Under the pieces are notes generated by a model. It was given only the letters and a program-made list of their open reading frames with translations. It ran no database searches and was not told where the DNA came from. Source: Craterilacuibacter sp. RT1T (lineage in GTDB: Bacteria > Pseudomonadota > Gammaproteobacteria > Burkholderiales > Chromobacteriaceae). From it: a stretch of DNA of 64,000 nucleotides. The stretch is taken from positions 682,001 to 746,000 of the forward strand of contig NZ_JAMFLI010000001.1 in the NCBI RefSeq assembly GCF_023502145.1, read 5' to 3'. This document shows, piece by piece, positions 1-7,779 of this stretch (position 1 is the stretch's first letter; every line of letters starts with the position of its first letter). The position numbers were made by a program, and so were the translations under genes.

Positions 1-1008
1 ATGGACTTTCTCGTCGATAATGTCGGCCACCATGGCGGTGGAGTAGGCCAGATCGGCGCCCAGTGCGCTGCCGGTCGCGATGCAGACTAGCCAGAAGGCG
101 GCACGATTGTCTTCGTTTAACCCAGGCACCAGCACAAAGCCGGCCAGCGCCAGCGCCATGCCGACATACCAGGCGCGCACCTTGCCCAAGCGGACGGCCA
201 GGCGCAGCCATAAGGGCAGGCTGGCCGCCGCACACAAGAAGTAGCTGAGTAAAAATCCGCCCGCCAGTTCGGGGGCGTGCAGCACATCGGCAACATAAAA
301 ATTGAACAAGGTGGCGGGCAGCGCCATCGCCATGGCGTTAAGCAGCAGCACCAGCAACAGGGCGAGAAAGCGCCTGTCGGCCAGAACAATGCGCCAGTCG
401 GGATGGGCGGCGGGCACGGCAGGCGCAAGCGGGGCGCGGTTAAAAGCCCACAGTGCAAGCAAGCTTGCCAGCACCAGCAAGGCGGCGAAAGCGGCCAGCC
501 CGGTCTTGATGCCGTAGCGGGTGCTTAATGTTGCCGGCAGTGCGGCCGCCAGCAAGACGCCGATCACCGACAAGCCTTCGCGCCAGGCCACGATGCGCTC
601 GCGCTCGTGTTTGTGGCGGCTTAAGGCCGCGCCGTAGCGTAAAAGCGCGATGCTGATCCAGCCGTGGGCGGTGTAAACCAGCAGCAAGGACGCCGCCATC
701 TGCCAGGCCAGCGGGAGGCCGGTCTCGGGGAGTAGCAGCCAGAAAAAACCGGCCAGCCCCAGCACCGTCATCAACAGGGTCACGCGGCGCAAGGCCGTGC
801 TTGAGAGCTTGTCCTGCCACACGCCCAGCAGCGGATCCTGCGCGGTATCGATCAGCCGGGCACCAAACAGCAAGGCGCCGATCAGGCTCAGCGACATGCC
901 GTATTCGCTGGCATACAGCATGGGGGTGAACACATAAACCGGCAGCGCCGCCATCGCCAGCGGCAGCCCGGGCAGGCCTGCATTCAGTAGCGCGCGCGTG
1001 CCAAGCAT
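1..1008 (-). CDS. MFS transporter (GPH-like), 3' end outside window
   Basis: An open frame of 336 codons runs to the left edge without a stop, so the C-terminus is missing. The protein starts MLGTRALLNAGLPGLP and is strongly hydrophobic, with many predicted membrane segments. The stretch ARLIDTAQDPLLGVWQDKLS (about residues 50-69) resembles the conserved D-x3-DP loop of the GPH (glycoside-pentoside-hexuronide cation symporter) branch of the MFS. The start codon shares a base with the TGA of the upstream chalcone-isomerase-like gene (TGATG), so the two are probably translationally coupled. It is the last visible gene of a five-gene minus-strand operon with a Cfa-like methyltransferase; transporters of this type recur in such clusters, but the substrate is unknown. 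The family call is good, the substrate cannot be given. Confidence 0.8.
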   Translation of the reverse strand, partial: MLGTRALLNAGLPGLPLAMAALPVYVFTPMLYASEYGMSLSLIGALLFGARLIDTAQDPLLGVWQDKLSSTALRRVTLLMTVLGLAGFFWLLLPETGLPLAWQMAASLLLVYTAHGWISIALLRYGAALSRHKHERERIVAWREGLSVIGVLLAAALPATLSTRYGIKTGLAAFAALLVLASLLALWAFNRAPLAPAVPAAHPDWRIVLADRRFLALLLVLLLNAMAMALPATLFNFYVADVLHAPELAGGFLLSYFLCAAASLPLWLRLAVRLGKVRAWYVGMALALAGFVLVPGLNEDNRAAFWLVCIATGSALGADLAYSTAMVADIIDEKVH

Positions 1009-1535
1009 CAGCGTGCCTTGGCCAGTAGCGCGCTGCGTAGCGCCGGCTCGCGCGTGTCCGGGCTGAGCCAGATGCTGAAAAAGCGGCGCCCGAAGCCCGG
1101 GTCGGTAATTTGCCCTGTTTCCCGGCCGTTGTGCCAGAAGCGGGTATGGCCGTTGGCGTCCTGCGCGCCGACGATCACATCGCCTTGTGCGACGCTGGGG
1201 AAAACGCGGCGCAGCGTGCTAAACACCTGTGGCAGTTCCGCTTTTGGGGTGCCCAGGCGTGCCATTTCATCACGACTGGAGGCGGCCAGCTCGTCGGTAC
1301 TAAAGGCGCGCGCATAGCGTATTTCCAGTGCGAACGGCGCTTGCCAGGCAAACTCGCGCCCGCCCGGGGTATAGAGCGTAGCCTGATACAGGCGCAGGCC
1401 GAACCAGCGCATATTGCCGCTCCCCCTTGCCTCCAGTTCAGGCAGTGCCTGCGTTACGCTGGCAGGTAGCGCTTGTGCGAGGGGAATAGCCAAACACAGC
1501 GCACTAAGAACGATGAATTTCAAGTTGGCAGACAT
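1008..1535 (-). CDS. chalcone-isomerase-like periplasmic protein
   Basis: The 175-residue product has a signal peptide (MSANLKFIVLSALCLAIPLAQA) followed by a chalcone-isomerase-like fold region with the family's typical GLRLYQATLY stretch near residue 45. Bacterial members are not known to isomerise flavonoids; most are exported proteins of unknown function found beside Cfa-like methyltransferases. I chose the ATG at 1535 because it gives a clean signal peptide; the open frame extends further upstream inside the cfa-like gene but without signal-peptide character. It overlaps the end of the cfa-like gene by 32 bases and the start of the MFS gene, so it sits in the middle of one transcript. Possible roles are lipid binding or envelope maintenance; this is inference from context. 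Confidence 0.8.
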   Translation of the reverse strand: MSANLKFIVLSALCLAIPLAQALPASVTQALPELEARGSGNMRWFGLRLYQATLYTPGGREFAWQAPFALEIRYARAFSTDELAASSRDEMARLGTPKAELPQVFSTLRRVFPSVAQGDVIVGAQDANGHTRFWHNGRETGQITDPGFGRRFFSIWLSPDTREPALRSALLAKAR

Positions 1536-2721
1536 CGGTTCGCCCCGTATCAAATCCTGCAATGCAATAAGCCAGATAAAAACGCCACAGCCTGATAAAT
1601 GCCTCGTCAAAACCCTGGGCATGTATGCGCGGCAACTGCTCCTCGAATTGCGTATGCCAGCGGCGCAGCGTTTCGGCGTAGTCGGCACCGAAGCGGTAGT
1701 CGTCGGTAAGGTTCAGCCCGGCGCGGCCAATTTCACGCTTGAGTGCAGCGGGGCTTGGCAGCATGCCGCCGGGGAAGATGTATTGCTGGATAAAATCGGT
1801 GCCTTTGCGATAACGGGCAAAGTATTCGTCGCCTATGGTAATGACCTGCACCAGTGCGCTGGCGCCTGGCTTTAAGCGTTCGCGCAAAGTGGCGAAATAG
1901 CTGGGCCACCAGCGCTCGCCCACTGCCTCCAGCATTTCAATCGATACGATATGGTCGAACTGGCCGCCCACATCGCGATAATCGGTCAGGCTCAGGCTGG
2001 CCATTTGCGCGATGCCTGCCGCTTCCAGCCTGGCTTGGGCATAGGTCAGCTGCTCGGTCGACAGCGTGACGCCGGTGACGTGGACACCGCGGCTGCGGAT
2101 CGCATACTCGGCAAAACCGCCCCAGCCGCAGCCGATTTCGAGGATGCGCGCGCCGGGGGCCGGATTCAGCCGCGCCAGAATGCGCTCGTATTTGGCGGTT
2201 TGTGCGTCTTCCAGCGAGCGGCTGTAGTCCCCTGCGAACAAGGCCGACGAGTAGCTCATGCTGCCATCCAGCCAGAGCCGGTAAAACGCATTGCCCAAGT
2301 CGTAGTGGGCGTGGATATTGCGTCGGCTGCCGGCGCGGGTATTGGCGCGCGTCAGGTGGCGCAGCCAGTAGGCCAGCGTCCCCAGCCAGCTGCCATGGAT
2401 GGCCTGTTCCAGCGCATGCTCATTGACGGTGGCCAAGTGCATCAGTGCGACCCAGTCCGGGCTGTCGATCTGCCCGTCACGATAGGCTTCGGCCAGGCCA
2501 ATATCGCCGCTGCGCGCAATACGGGCCAGTGCCTGCCAGTCGTGTACCTGCAAGGTGGCGTGCAGCGTGCCCTCGGTGCCGCGGTAATGCTGGCTTTGCC
2601 CTTGCGGGTCGATCAGGGTCAGCGTGCCGTGGCTGATGCGCGGCAACGCGAGCAACAAGGGGCGGGCCGCAAGCGGCAGGCTGGGTGTCTGGCGAGTCAG
2701 GCTCTCGCTTGCTGTGTTCAT
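1504..2721 (-). CDS. Cfa-like SAM-dependent fatty-acyl-phospholipid methyltransferase
   Basis: A 405-residue protein of the cyclopropane-fatty-acyl-phospholipid synthase family. It shows the family block YDLGNAFYRLWLDGSMSYSSA, the SAM-binding motif ILEIGCGWGGFAEYA and the later FIQQYIFPGGMLPS and FRFGADYAETLRRW-like blocks. It would use SAM to methylate or cyclopropanate the double bond of membrane phospholipid acyl chains. A GAGGAG ribosome site precedes the ATG. It lies 3 bases after the DUF1365 gene and overlaps the chalcone-isomerase-like gene. In alphaproteobacteria such clusters (Cfa-like enzyme, FAD oxidoreductase) have been tied to methylated or furan fatty acids and singlet-oxygen or light stress; whether this copy makes cyclopropane, methyl-branched or furan products cannot be told from sequence. 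Confidence 0.9.
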   Translation of the reverse strand: MNTASESLTRQTPSLPLAARPLLLALPRISHGTLTLIDPQGQSQHYRGTEGTLHATLQVHDWQALARIARSGDIGLAEAYRDGQIDSPDWVALMHLATVNEHALEQAIHGSWLGTLAYWLRHLTRANTRAGSRRNIHAHYDLGNAFYRLWLDGSMSYSSALFAGDYSRSLEDAQTAKYERILARLNPAPGARILEIGCGWGGFAEYAIRSRGVHVTGVTLSTEQLTYAQARLEAAGIAQMASLSLTDYRDVGGQFDHIVSIEMLEAVGERWWPSYFATLRERLKPGASALVQVITIGDEYFARYRKGTDFIQQYIFPGGMLPSPAALKREIGRAGLNLTDDYRFGADYAETLRRWHTQFEEQLPRIHAQGFDEAFIRLWRFYLAYCIAGFDTGRTDVCQLEIHRS

Positions 2722-2724
2722 GCT

Positions 2725-3477
2725 TCACTCCTCGTGGGTTTGGGGTGGGCAATGCCCGTCTTTACCGATAAAAGGCACGCCCTTGCGCCATAAGCGAAAA
2801 GCCTGCCAGTGGATGCGCAGCCAGACGGCAAAGGTCAGCGAAGAACAGGCCAGGGCGATACGCAGCCAGTTGGTGGCCGAAGCAGGGCGCGCTTCGCCGC
2901 TTAGCAAGGCGGAGAAGGTGGGTGTCGCTTCTTGCGGGCTGTAATCGATACGCACAAAGAATCGCTGCTGGCCGGTTTGCAAAAAGCGGAAGTCATACTG
3001 CCCCTCGATGCGGTAAAACGGCGACACCTGCAGTGCTTTGGCGGCACGCCCGTAAAGTGCGCTCGCGCTGGGAGTGACCGGTGCCGGCAGGCAGTAATCG
3101 TGATGTGCGCCAAAAGTATTGTTGACTTCAACCCATGCGGCCAAGAGCCGGCCTTGCGTGTCTTCGGCCAGATAAAAGCTGGCCGGATTGAATACATAGC
3201 CCAGCACGGATGGCAGGGTATGCAGCCGGATGCGGGCGACGCCATGGATATCGTGTTCGGCCAGGCGCGCGCATAGCCACGGAAACAAGGGGCTGCCGTC
3301 ACGCGGGCCATGGTTTTGGCGCTGCCAGACAATGCCGGGCGCAAGTGGCAGGCGTTCGACATCGCATTCGGGCAAAGGCAGCGCAAGCCAGGCATGCGGG
3401 TAGCGAAAGCTGTGTTTGACCGGTGCTGTCCGGCCATGCCAAACATGGCCGACAAAGAGCTGTGCCTGCGCTTTCAT
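2725..3477 (-). CDS. DUF1365 family protein
   Basis: A 250-residue protein starting MKAQAQLFVGHVWHGRTAPV. It shows the DUF1365 hallmarks: FRYPHAWLALPL near the N-terminus, RIRLHTLPSVLGYVFNPASF in the middle, and VEVNNTFGAHHDYCLP, with SPFYRIEGQYDFRF after that. The family has no proven reaction but is almost always next to an FAD-dependent amine-oxidase-like gene and a Cfa-like methyltransferase, as here. Its ATG overlaps the TGA of the upstream FAD gene by four bases (ATGA), so it is translationally coupled. A role in modifying unsaturated acyl chains is plausible from this association and remains inference. Confidence 0.9.
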   Translation of the reverse strand: MKAQAQLFVGHVWHGRTAPVKHSFRYPHAWLALPLPECDVERLPLAPGIVWQRQNHGPRDGSPLFPWLCARLAEHDIHGVARIRLHTLPSVLGYVFNPASFYLAEDTQGRLLAAWVEVNNTFGAHHDYCLPAPVTPSASALYGRAAKALQVSPFYRIEGQYDFRFLQTGQQRFFVRIDYSPQEATPTFSALLSGEARPASATNWLRIALACSSLTFAVWLRIHWQAFRLWRKGVPFIGKDGHCPPQTHEE

Positions 3478-4787
3478 GCGGGCGTGGCCTCAAGGTTTTG
3501 CGGCGCGCTTGCCTGTGCGATGGGTTTGAGCGGGTGTGGCCACGGGACGCTGGCGCCCAGTGCGATCGCGACGCGCATGCCTGCTTTCAGGCCGTCTTCG
3601 TGAAAGCCGTTGCCGGTCCACGCGCCGGCAAACCAGACGCCGCCCTGACCTTGAATGCTGTCCAGCCGGGCTTGGGCTGTGCTGGCGTGCTGGTCAAGCA
3701 AGGGGTGGGCATAGTCGAACTCAGCCAGTACCCCTTTGGGCTCGCGGTGCGGATTGAGCGTCACAATCACCGGGCTGCTAAAGGGCAGCGGCTGCAACTG
3801 GTTGATCAGATAGCTGACGGTGACCGCATCGCTGTCGCGGCCATGACGCGCCATGCGGTAATTCCACGCCGACCATAGCGCTTTTCTGTCCGGTAAAAAT
3901 GAGGGGTCGGTGTGCAGCAGCGTACGGTTTTTCGGGTAGCGGATGGCGGATAGCAGCGCGTGTTCGGCGTGCTTGGGGGATTCAAGCAGCGCCAGTGTCT
4001 GGTCGGTGTGGCAGGCGAATACGATCTGGTCGAAGTGCTCGCGTCCGCAGCGGCTGTCGACCCATACGCCATCGTGCTCACGGCGCACGCGCATGACCGG
4101 ACAGTTCAGGCGCAAATCGGAGAGGCTGGCGCAAATTTTTTGCACATACTGGCGCGAGCCGCCCACCAGCGTGCGCCATTGGGGCCGGTCATTGACCTGC
4201 AGCAGGCTGTGGTTAGCGCAAAACTCGAAGAAGGCGGCCGCAGAAAAATCCAGCATGCCGCGGGTCGATGTTGACCAGATTGCCGCCCCCATAGGCAACA
4301 GATACCAGCGGCGCATGGCGTCGCCAAAGTGGTGGCGGTCGAGTATCTCGCCCAGAGTCGCACCATCTTGCCTGGCTTGTGCTTGCAAGGCGGGGGCCAG
4401 GCGGTGCAGGCGCAGAATGTCGCGCAGCATGCCCCAAAAGCGCGGGCGCAGCAGGTTGCGCTTTTGGGCGAACAAGGTGGCGAGATTGCTGCCGGCCCAT
4501 TCCACACCGTCCGCTTCATGCGTAACCGAGAAGGTCATTTCGCTGGGGCAGGTTTGCACGCCCAGTTCGGCAAACAGCGCAATCAGGTTGGGGTAGGTGT
4601 GGGTGTTGTGCACCAGAAAGCCGGTGTCGACCGGGTGGGTGAGGCCGTCCAGCGTGACGTCGACCGTATTGCTGTGGCCGCCTGCATAGTTGGCTGCTTC
4701 AAACAGCGTCACCGCATTCCCGGCACGCTCCAGTAGCCAGGCGCAGGACAGTCCGGCAATACCAGACCCGACAATGGCAATCTTCAT
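3474..4787 (-). CDS. FAD-dependent amine-oxidase-like oxidoreductase
   Basis: A 437-residue flavoprotein. The N-terminus MKIAIVGSGIAGLSCAWLL is a Rossmann FAD-binding motif (GxGxxG, residues 7-12), followed by the acidic residue in TLFEAANYAGGHSNT and the VDTGFLVHN block. The C-terminal FAD motif is WFAGAWTGNGFHEDGLKAGM. This is the protoporphyrinogen-oxidase/amine-oxidase superfamily; relatives in Cfa/DUF1365 clusters are thought to oxidise or desaturate fatty acyl chains. It is the first gene of the operon, with a promoter at 4816-4844 about 30-60 bases upstream. A degenerate partial second copy lies just upstream (5101-5373). The precise substrate is not known. Confidence 0.88.
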   Translation of the reverse strand: MKIAIVGSGIAGLSCAWLLERAGNAVTLFEAANYAGGHSNTVDVTLDGLTHPVDTGFLVHNTHTYPNLIALFAELGVQTCPSEMTFSVTHEADGVEWAGSNLATLFAQKRNLLRPRFWGMLRDILRLHRLAPALQAQARQDGATLGEILDRHHFGDAMRRWYLLPMGAAIWSTSTRGMLDFSAAAFFEFCANHSLLQVNDRPQWRTLVGGSRQYVQKICASLSDLRLNCPVMRVRREHDGVWVDSRCGREHFDQIVFACHTDQTLALLESPKHAEHALLSAIRYPKNRTLLHTDPSFLPDRKALWSAWNYRMARHGRDSDAVTVSYLINQLQPLPFSSPVIVTLNPHREPKGVLAEFDYAHPLLDQHASTAQARLDSIQGQGGVWFAGAWTGNGFHEDGLKAGMRVAIALGASVPWPHPLKPIAQASAPQNLEATPA

Positions 4788-4815
4788 AGCGGTTTACCTC
4801 GATGGGTTTGCTGTC

Positions 4816-4864
4816 TTTATCCTGTAGTCGACCTTATTAGTCAAGTTTTTGTATAGTACAAAAA
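4816..4864 (-). promoter_or_regulatory. sigma-70 type promoter and 19-bp palindromic operator of the FAD/DUF1365/cfa operon
   Basis: Read on the minus strand, TTGACT (4844-4839) and GATAAA (4821-4816) are separated by exactly 17 bases and lie just ahead of the first gene of the operon. Directly upstream of the -35 element is a perfect palindrome, TTTTTGTA-tag-TACAAAAA (4846-4864). That position suits an activator or repressor dimer. Related clusters in other proteobacteria are controlled by B12-dependent MerR-type light regulators (LitR/CarH) or by RpoE/ChrR; the site may belong to such a regulator, but no regulator gene is in the window. Confidence 0.55.
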
Positions 4865-5100
4865 GAAACAAAGCTAGCACCTGTCTTGCATGCGCAGGTA
4901 AAGCACTGTGAAAACGTATAGACCATCAGGCAGGAAGAGAGCTGTGGCGGGTGTGCCACGGGCTACAGGAGGCGCATTGGTGTGGCCGCTGGCCTGACCC
5001 GGGCGTCAGCCAGGCTGGTCAGCACAGCGATGCCGGGTTTGTTTGTAAAGGCGGATTATGCTTATGCATGGCCAGGTGCGAATGGCAGGGGGTGCTGCAT

Positions 5101-5373
5101 TCGTCTGTGCGATGGGTTTAAGCTGGTGTGGTACGGGATGCATGGGCGCCATGCTATTGCCACGCGTATGCCGCAGCATCGGGTTTTTCCGATAGTGATG
5201 GTTGCCACGAACGCATGTTCGGCTTGCTTGGGTGAGTCAAGCAGCGCCAGCGCGCTGGGCGCTGTGTCCGGCGCACATAATCTGCTCGAAGAGCGCGTAT
5301 CCAGTCAGGCTGTCGACCTATACCCCTTCGTGGTGATGGCGACGGCGCAAGCCGGAAAGATCGGCGTAAATCG
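5101..5373 (-). pseudogene. decayed internal-deletion remnant of a second FAD amine-oxidase-like gene
   Basis: Two blocks match the intact FAD gene at 3474-4787. Bases 5101-5190 align with 3510-3590 (shared CTGTGCGATGGGTTT and ACGCG-ATGCC), and 5195-5373 aligns with about 3945-4120 (shared TTCGGC-TGCTTGGG, TCAAGCAGCGCCAG, GGCTGTCGACC-ATACCC). About 350 bases between the two blocks are missing and no frame stays open, so this cannot encode the enzyme. Bases 4865-5100 beside it hold nothing I can identify. It looks like an old duplicate, or a relic left by rearrangement at the head of the operon. Confidence 0.75.
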
Positions 5374-5384
5374 TTGTTACCCGC

Positions 5385-5846
5385 TCAGACTGTAGCGGGC
5401 GGGCGTTGGCGCAAGATTTTCAGGGCGGCTACTTCGCTAGGGACGGTGTCGAAGTCGGCGATAAAGTCGGGACTGATGCTTCGTGGGCGGCCGCGCAGGG
5501 TGTCGACGCAAACGAACAGGCTCTCGCCGCGGGCGACGGGTTTCCCGCTGTGTGTGCATTCAATCAGGTATTGCCGGCGCGAGTGATTCCCTTCGAAGTC
5601 GACGATCCAGGTGTGCAGCGCGAGCATCTGGTCGGCGAATACGGGGCGCAAGTATTCAATGTGTTGGCTGCGCACGACCCAAGAGTGGTCGCACTCGAGA
5701 TAGCGTGCGATGCCCCAGCCACGGTGGGTAGAGTGCTTGAGCGCGGCATCCTGCATCCAGCGTAGGTATTCGACGTTGTTGGCGTGGCCGTTAAAGTCGA
5801 TGGCTTGCGCGGGAACGGCAAAGCGCCAGGTAAAGACATCTTTCAT
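5385..5846 (-). CDS. acyl-CoA thioesterase, 4HBT hotdog family
   Basis: A 153-residue protein beginning MKDVFTWRFAVPAQAIDFNG. It has the hotdog-fold layout of the YbgC/FadM-like 4-hydroxybenzoyl-CoA thioesterase family: AIDFNGHANNVEYLRWMQDA (an Asp-x2-Gly-His-x-Asn-Asn variant of the catalytic loop) and VRSQHIEYLRPVFADQMLAL. It likely hydrolyses a cytoplasmic acyl-CoA of unknown chain. I chose the ATG at 5846; a second ATG 12 bases upstream is possible, and neither has a strong ribosome site. It follows two cytochrome c' genes on the same strand, 29 bases after the nearer one, and its 3' end abuts the FAD gene relic. Confidence 0.8.
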   Translation of the reverse strand: MKDVFTWRFAVPAQAIDFNGHANNVEYLRWMQDAALKHSTHRGWGIARYLECDHSWVVRSQHIEYLRPVFADQMLALHTWIVDFEGNHSRRQYLIECTHSGKPVARGESLFVCVDTLRGRPRSISPDFIADFDTVPSEVAALKILRQRPPATV

Positions 5847-5875
5847 GATGTGTTCCATTCGGTGCTGGCTGGAGA

Positions 5876-6307
5876 TTAGCGGACAGGAGCGCGGAATGCG
5901 TCGTGGCAGCTTTTGCAACTTTGCGCGACGGCACCGTAGCTGATGCGTATGGCGGCCATATCTTTGGCGCGGGCAGCGGCGTCCAGCGTGTCCACGCGTT
6001 GTAAAAAGGTGGCTTGCTCCTGCTTGAAGCGCGCGCTCTGGCTCCAGATTTCGGCTTTGGCGCGGCTGTTTTGCTGGCTGCCGGCAGGGAAGCTGGCAAA
6101 GGGCTTGCCGGCATCGGCTTTGAGGGTGGCCGCCTGGCGGGCAAAAACATCCGGCCGGTAAGCATCGCGTCCGCGCACGACCGTGCCCATGGATTCGAAG
6201 CTGCGCAGCAGGGTCTTGAATTCCTTGACGCGGGTTTGTGCCGGCGTGTCGGCAAAGGCGCTTTGGGCGCATAGCAAGGTGCAAAGCAAAATAAGGCTGG
6301 GTTTCAT
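5876..6307 (-). CDS. class II cytochrome c (cytochrome c'/c556 type)
   Basis: A 143-residue exported haem protein. A signal peptide (MKPSLILLCTLLCAQSAFA) is followed by an all-helical domain and a C-terminal haem-binding CKSCH motif at residues 131-135, the position expected for four-helix-bundle cytochromes c'. Such periplasmic cytochromes bind NO or CO or act in electron transfer. It is a clear paralogue of the next gene upstream (6379-6816); the two share the AEIWS block, the DMAAI stretch and the CKSCHD-x-FR ending. A terminator between them suggests they can be expressed separately, while the thioesterase follows this copy closely. Confidence 0.88.
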   Translation of the reverse strand: MKPSLILLCTLLCAQSAFADTPAQTRVKEFKTLLRSFESMGTVVRGRDAYRPDVFARQAATLKADAGKPFASFPAGSQQNSRAKAEIWSQSARFKQEQATFLQRVDTLDAAARAKDMAAIRISYGAVAQSCKSCHDAFRAPVR

Positions 6308-6328
6308 GGCTTGGCTAATGGTAGGGAT

Positions 6329-6358
6329 AAAAAAGCCCCGCCCGGATAAGGGCAGGGC
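6329..6358 (-). terminator. Rho-independent terminator after the upstream cytochrome c' gene
   Basis: On the minus strand GCCCTGCCC (6358-6350) pairs with GGGCGGGGC (6343-6335) around a six-base loop, with one U-G wobble, and is followed by TTTTTT. It lies 21 bases beyond the stop of the 6379-6816 gene and just ahead of the start of the next cytochrome gene. Confidence 0.8.
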
Positions 6359-6378
6359 AGCTTGCGTCTGGCGCGCGC

Positions 6379-6816
6379 TTAATCGGCCTTGCGGAAGCTG
6401 TCGTGGCAGGATTTGCAGCTCTGGCCGACTTTGCCGAAGGCCGGCTTGATGGCAGCCATATCACCGCTGGCGGCAACCTTGGCCAGTTCAGCCGTTGCCG
6501 CTTCATGTGCCGTGATCTGCTTTTTCCATTCGGCCGGCTTGGACCAGATTTCGCCCTTGGCTTCGGTCTTGCCCTTGTCCGTGCCCGGGGTGAAGTACTG
6601 CCATGGCTGCTTGGAAATTTCTTCCAGATGTGCAGCCAGTTTGGCAAATTCGGCCTGATTGTAGGCGGTCTTGCCTTTGACCATATCACCCATAGGGCCG
6701 AAGGTTTTCTTGTAGTCCTTGAAAACGTCCTGGCGCTGGGTCACGGGGTCGGCAGCGAAGGCCAGCGAGCAGCTCGCGGCAAGGACAGCACTTAGCAGCA
6801 GTTTTCCGGCATTCAT
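6379..6816 (-). CDS. class II cytochrome c (cytochrome c'/c556 type), paralogue
   Basis: A 145-residue exported protein with signal peptide MNAGKLLLSAVLAASCSLAFA and a C-terminal CKSCH haem site at residues 134-138. The body is lysine-rich and helical (FKDYKKTFGPMGDMVKGKTA, residues 32-51). It is the upstream member of a tandem pair with 5876-6307 and is separated from it by a strong terminator, so it probably forms its own transcription unit. Likely role: periplasmic electron carrier or NO-binding cytochrome c'. The upstream 140 bases are AT-rich and may hold its promoter, but I see no convincing -35/-10 pair. Confidence 0.88.
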   Translation of the reverse strand: MNAGKLLLSAVLAASCSLAFAADPVTQRQDVFKDYKKTFGPMGDMVKGKTAYNQAEFAKLAAHLEEISKQPWQYFTPGTDKGKTEAKGEIWSKPAEWKKQITAHEAATAELAKVAASGDMAAIKPAFGKVGQSCKSCHDSFRKAD

Positions 6817-6957
6817 AGATCAGGCTCCATTGTGTTCAGGGATAGATAGCTAGCAGCATATCATTTTTGGGTAAAAGCCACATTCAGCCAAGTGTTAATG
6901 AATATTTTTTGAGGCCGCTTTTCACGTCGTAGCGCGCCATCGTTTGTGCGCGGTGAT

Positions 6958-7752
6958 TTAACCGGCAAACACCCGCGTCAGCGCCGCACCGGGATCGGCT
7001 TCGCGCATAAAGGCTTCACCGACCAGGAAGGTATGCACGGCATGCTCGCGCATGCGCGCGACATCGCCGGCATTGACGATGCCGCTTTCGGTCACGGCGA
7101 TGCGTTCGCTGCCGATTTGCGGCAATAGCGCAAGCGTGGTGGCCAGATCGACTTCGAAAGTACGCAGATTACGGTTGTTGACGCCGATCAGCGGTGTCTT
7201 GAGCGTCAGCGCATCGTCCAGCTCGGCACCGTTATGCACTTCCACCAGCACGGCCAGGCCCAGTTCTTGCGCCAGCGCTTCCATATCGCGCATCTGGGCA
7301 CGCTCAAGCGCGGCGGCGATCAGCAAGATGCAGTCGGCGCCCATGGCACCGGCTTCATAGATCTGGTAGTCGCCAATCAAAAAATCCTTGCGCAGCACCG
7401 GCAAGGCGCATGCTGCGCGCGCCTGCTGCAAAAATGCGCTATTGCCCTGAAAATAGGGTACATCGGTCAGCACCGACAGGCAGGCCGCACCATGCTCGGC
7501 ATAGCTTTGGGCGATATCCGCCGGGCGAAAATCGGCGCGGATCACGCCCTTGCTCGGGCTGGCCTTCTTGATTTCGGCGATCACCGCCGCGTCGCCCGCT
7601 GCGTGCTTGGCGCGGATGGCGGCGACAAAGTCGCGCCGCTCTTCGCGCCGGTCTTCGGCCTCGGCGCGCAGTGAAGCGAGCGGGCGGCGGGCGCTGTCGC
7701 GGGCGACTTCTTCGGCTTTGGTGGCCAGAATCTGGTTCAGAATATCGGACAT
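6958..7752 (-). CDS. trpC: indole-3-glycerol phosphate synthase
   Basis: A 264-residue TIM-barrel enzyme that closes the indole ring of tryptophan, turning CdRP into indole-3-glycerol phosphate with loss of CO2. Diagnostic blocks are [17 protein letters not shown] (catalytic Lys region), [46 protein letters not shown] and AVTESGI. The ATG at 7752 has an AGGAG ribosome site. It is 27 bases after the YheT-type hydrolase on the same strand. The trpF, trpB and trpA genes lie about 38 kb away on the other strand, a split trp arrangement usual for betaproteobacteria. Confidence 0.97.
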   Translation of the reverse strand: MSDILNQILATKAEEVARDSARRPLASLRAEAEDRREERRDFVAAIRAKHAAGDAAVIAEIKKASPSKGVIRADFRPADIAQSYAEHGAACLSVLTDVPYFQGNSAFLQQARAACALPVLRKDFLIGDYQIYEAGAMGADCILLIAAALERAQMRDMEALAQELGLAVLVEVHNGAELDDALTLKTPLIGVNNRNLRTFEVDLATTLALLPQIGSERIAVTESGIVNAGDVARMREHAVHTFLVGEAFMREADPGAALTRVFAG

Positions 7753-7779
7753 GGTTTCTCCTGCAAGGTCTGTTGTTTT

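Noticed and set aside
4982-5395. 137-codon plus-strand frame
   Set aside because: It is antisense to the decayed copy of the FAD gene and has no protein character.
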